Source: JBEVMS01 sp040508515
GTDB taxonomy: Bacteria > Pseudomonadota > Gammaproteobacteria > Xanthomonadales > Rhodanobacteraceae
Length of the DNA: 16,669 nt
Reading direction: 5' to 3'
NCBI GenBank assembly: GCA_040508515.1
Contig: JBEVMS010000219.1
Location: forward strand, 1-16,669
Shown here: positions 15,924-16,669 of the stretch, in pieces
Layout of the letters: every line of letters begins with the position of its first letter
Position numbering within the stretch: the first letter of the stretch is position 1
Position numbers and translations under genes: made by a program
Notes under the pieces: model-generated
Seen by the model: only the letters and a program-made list of their open reading frames with translations
The model's database searches: none
Told to the model about the DNA's origin: nothing

Positions 15924-16669
15924 TCAAGCCACCTTGTGTGCTGGGGCCGCCGCGTCGGCGGCCATGTCGTCGCTGATGCCCTGCATCCAGCTGGAGACTT
16001 TTTCCAGCGCCTGATAGCGCGTCAGGTCAACGTGGATTGGCGTCACCGAGACATAGCCCCGGCGTACCGCGTCGAAATCGGTGCCCGGGCCGGCATCGTC
16101 GATTTCGCCAGCCGGACCGATCCACCAGATCGGCTTGCCGCGCGGATCGGTTTGCGCGATCGACGGCGCCGCGCGGTGGCGCTTGCCCAAGCGAGTCACT
16201 TCGAAGCCGCGGATATCCGCCCACGCGCGATCGGGCACATTGACGTTGAGGATGGTGTCGGCCGGCAGCGGATCGACCAGCAGTCGGCGCATCAGCAGCA
16301 GCACAGCTTCGGCAGCCGATTCGTAATGATCCCCCCGATGATCCACGGTAACCAGCGATACCGCGATCGCCGGCAACCCCAGGAAACGCCCTTCCATCGC
16401 GGCCGAGACGGTCCCCGAATAGATCACGTCATCGCCCAGGTTGGCCGAGTTGTTGATGCCGGACACCACGATATCGGGCTCGTAGTCGAGCATGCCGGCC
16501 AAGGCCAGATGCACGCAGTCGGTCGGCGTGCCGGCAACCCGGAAATAGCCGTTGCCCATCGGCAGCACGCGGATCGGCGCATCCAGGGTCAATGAATTGC
16601 TGGCGCCGGAGCGATCGCGGTCGGGCGCGACCACGGTGACTTCGCCGACCGCCGCCAGACGATCCGCCA
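15924..16669 (-). CDS. surE: SurE, survival-associated 5'/3'-nucleotidase (5' end cut by window)
   Basis: The visible 248 codons cover the protein from before VVAPDRDRSGASNS to the C-terminus. By alignment with E. coli SurE about 20-25 N-terminal residues are missing, including the Asp-Asp metal-binding pair. The other metal-site regions are present: Ser in RSGASNS and Asn in VSGINN. GTPTDCV, NLGDDVIYSGTVSAAMEGR, NVNVPD and GPGTDFDAVRRGYVSVTPIHVDLT are hallmark stretches. SurE dephosphorylates nucleoside monophosphates and is linked to stationary-phase survival. It is followed after 3 bases by pcm, the classic surE-pcm pair. The GTG at 16634 is an internal valine, not a start. Confidence 0.96.
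   Translation of the reverse strand, partial: ADRLAAVGEVTVVAPDRDRSGASNSLTLDAPIRVLPMGNGYFRVAGTPTDCVHLALAGMLDYEPDIVVSGINNSANLGDDVIYSGTVSAAMEGRFLGLPAIAVSLVTVDHRGDHYESAAEAVLLLMRRLLVDPLPADTILNVNVPDRAWADIRGFEVTRLGKRHRAAPSIAQTDPRGKPIWWIGPAGEIDDAGPGTDFDAVRRGYVSVTPIHVDLTRYQALEKVSSWMQGISDDMAADAAAPAHKVA

Overview
The window is an ordinary, densely coded chromosomal core region of a moderately GC-rich gammaproteobacterium. Protein sequences (ClpX, Pcm, the Xcc1710-type small protein) and the tRNA-Leu / tig / clpP / clpX / lon / hup / ppiD order suggest the Lysobacterales (Xanthomonadales), perhaps Rhodanobacteraceae such as Dyella or Rhodanobacter. The order-level call is an inference from recalled protein similarity; the family-level call is weaker. 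I see no phage, transposon, CRISPR array or defence genes, and no convincing undescribed system.

Layout, read right to left because nearly everything lies on the minus strand. (1) 16669-13565: surE (5' end cut off by the window), pcm, a YqaA-type DedA membrane protein and the lipoprotein nlpD, a stress-survival and envelope block. (2) 12828-13501, plus strand: yhbY and a Mth938/DUF498 protein, joined by a TGATG overlap and converging on nlpD. (3) 12745-10161: rlmE and ftsH, overlapping by ATGA, divergent from yhbY, ending at an intrinsic terminator. (4) 9923-8897: six minus-strand tRNA genes, Arg(ACG), Pro(TGG), Arg(TCT), His(GTG), Lys(CTT) and Leu(TAG), with three recognisable sigma70-type promoters and a strong terminator between Lys and Leu. 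(5) 8817-5459: tig, clpP, clpX, ending at a strong terminator. (6) 5277-2779: lon, ending at a strong terminator. (7) 2436-1980: hup followed closely by tRNA-Val(TAC) and tRNA-Asp(GTC). (8) 1896-1: ppiD, complete except for its last residues.

Functionally this is a protein quality-control neighbourhood. Trigger factor meets nascent chains, ClpXP and Lon degrade cytoplasmic substrates, FtsH degrades membrane and short-lived regulatory proteins, PpiD assists proteins leaving the Sec translocon, and Pcm repairs isoaspartyl damage. YhbY and RlmE act on the large ribosomal subunit and the tRNAs supply translation. The parts most worth a second look are regulatory: hairpins inside the tig-clpP-clpX unit, the promoters and repeated CAAGTT boxes of the tRNA cluster, a heptamer repeat spanning the yqaA stop codon, and the inverted repeat in the rlmE/yhbY divergent gap.
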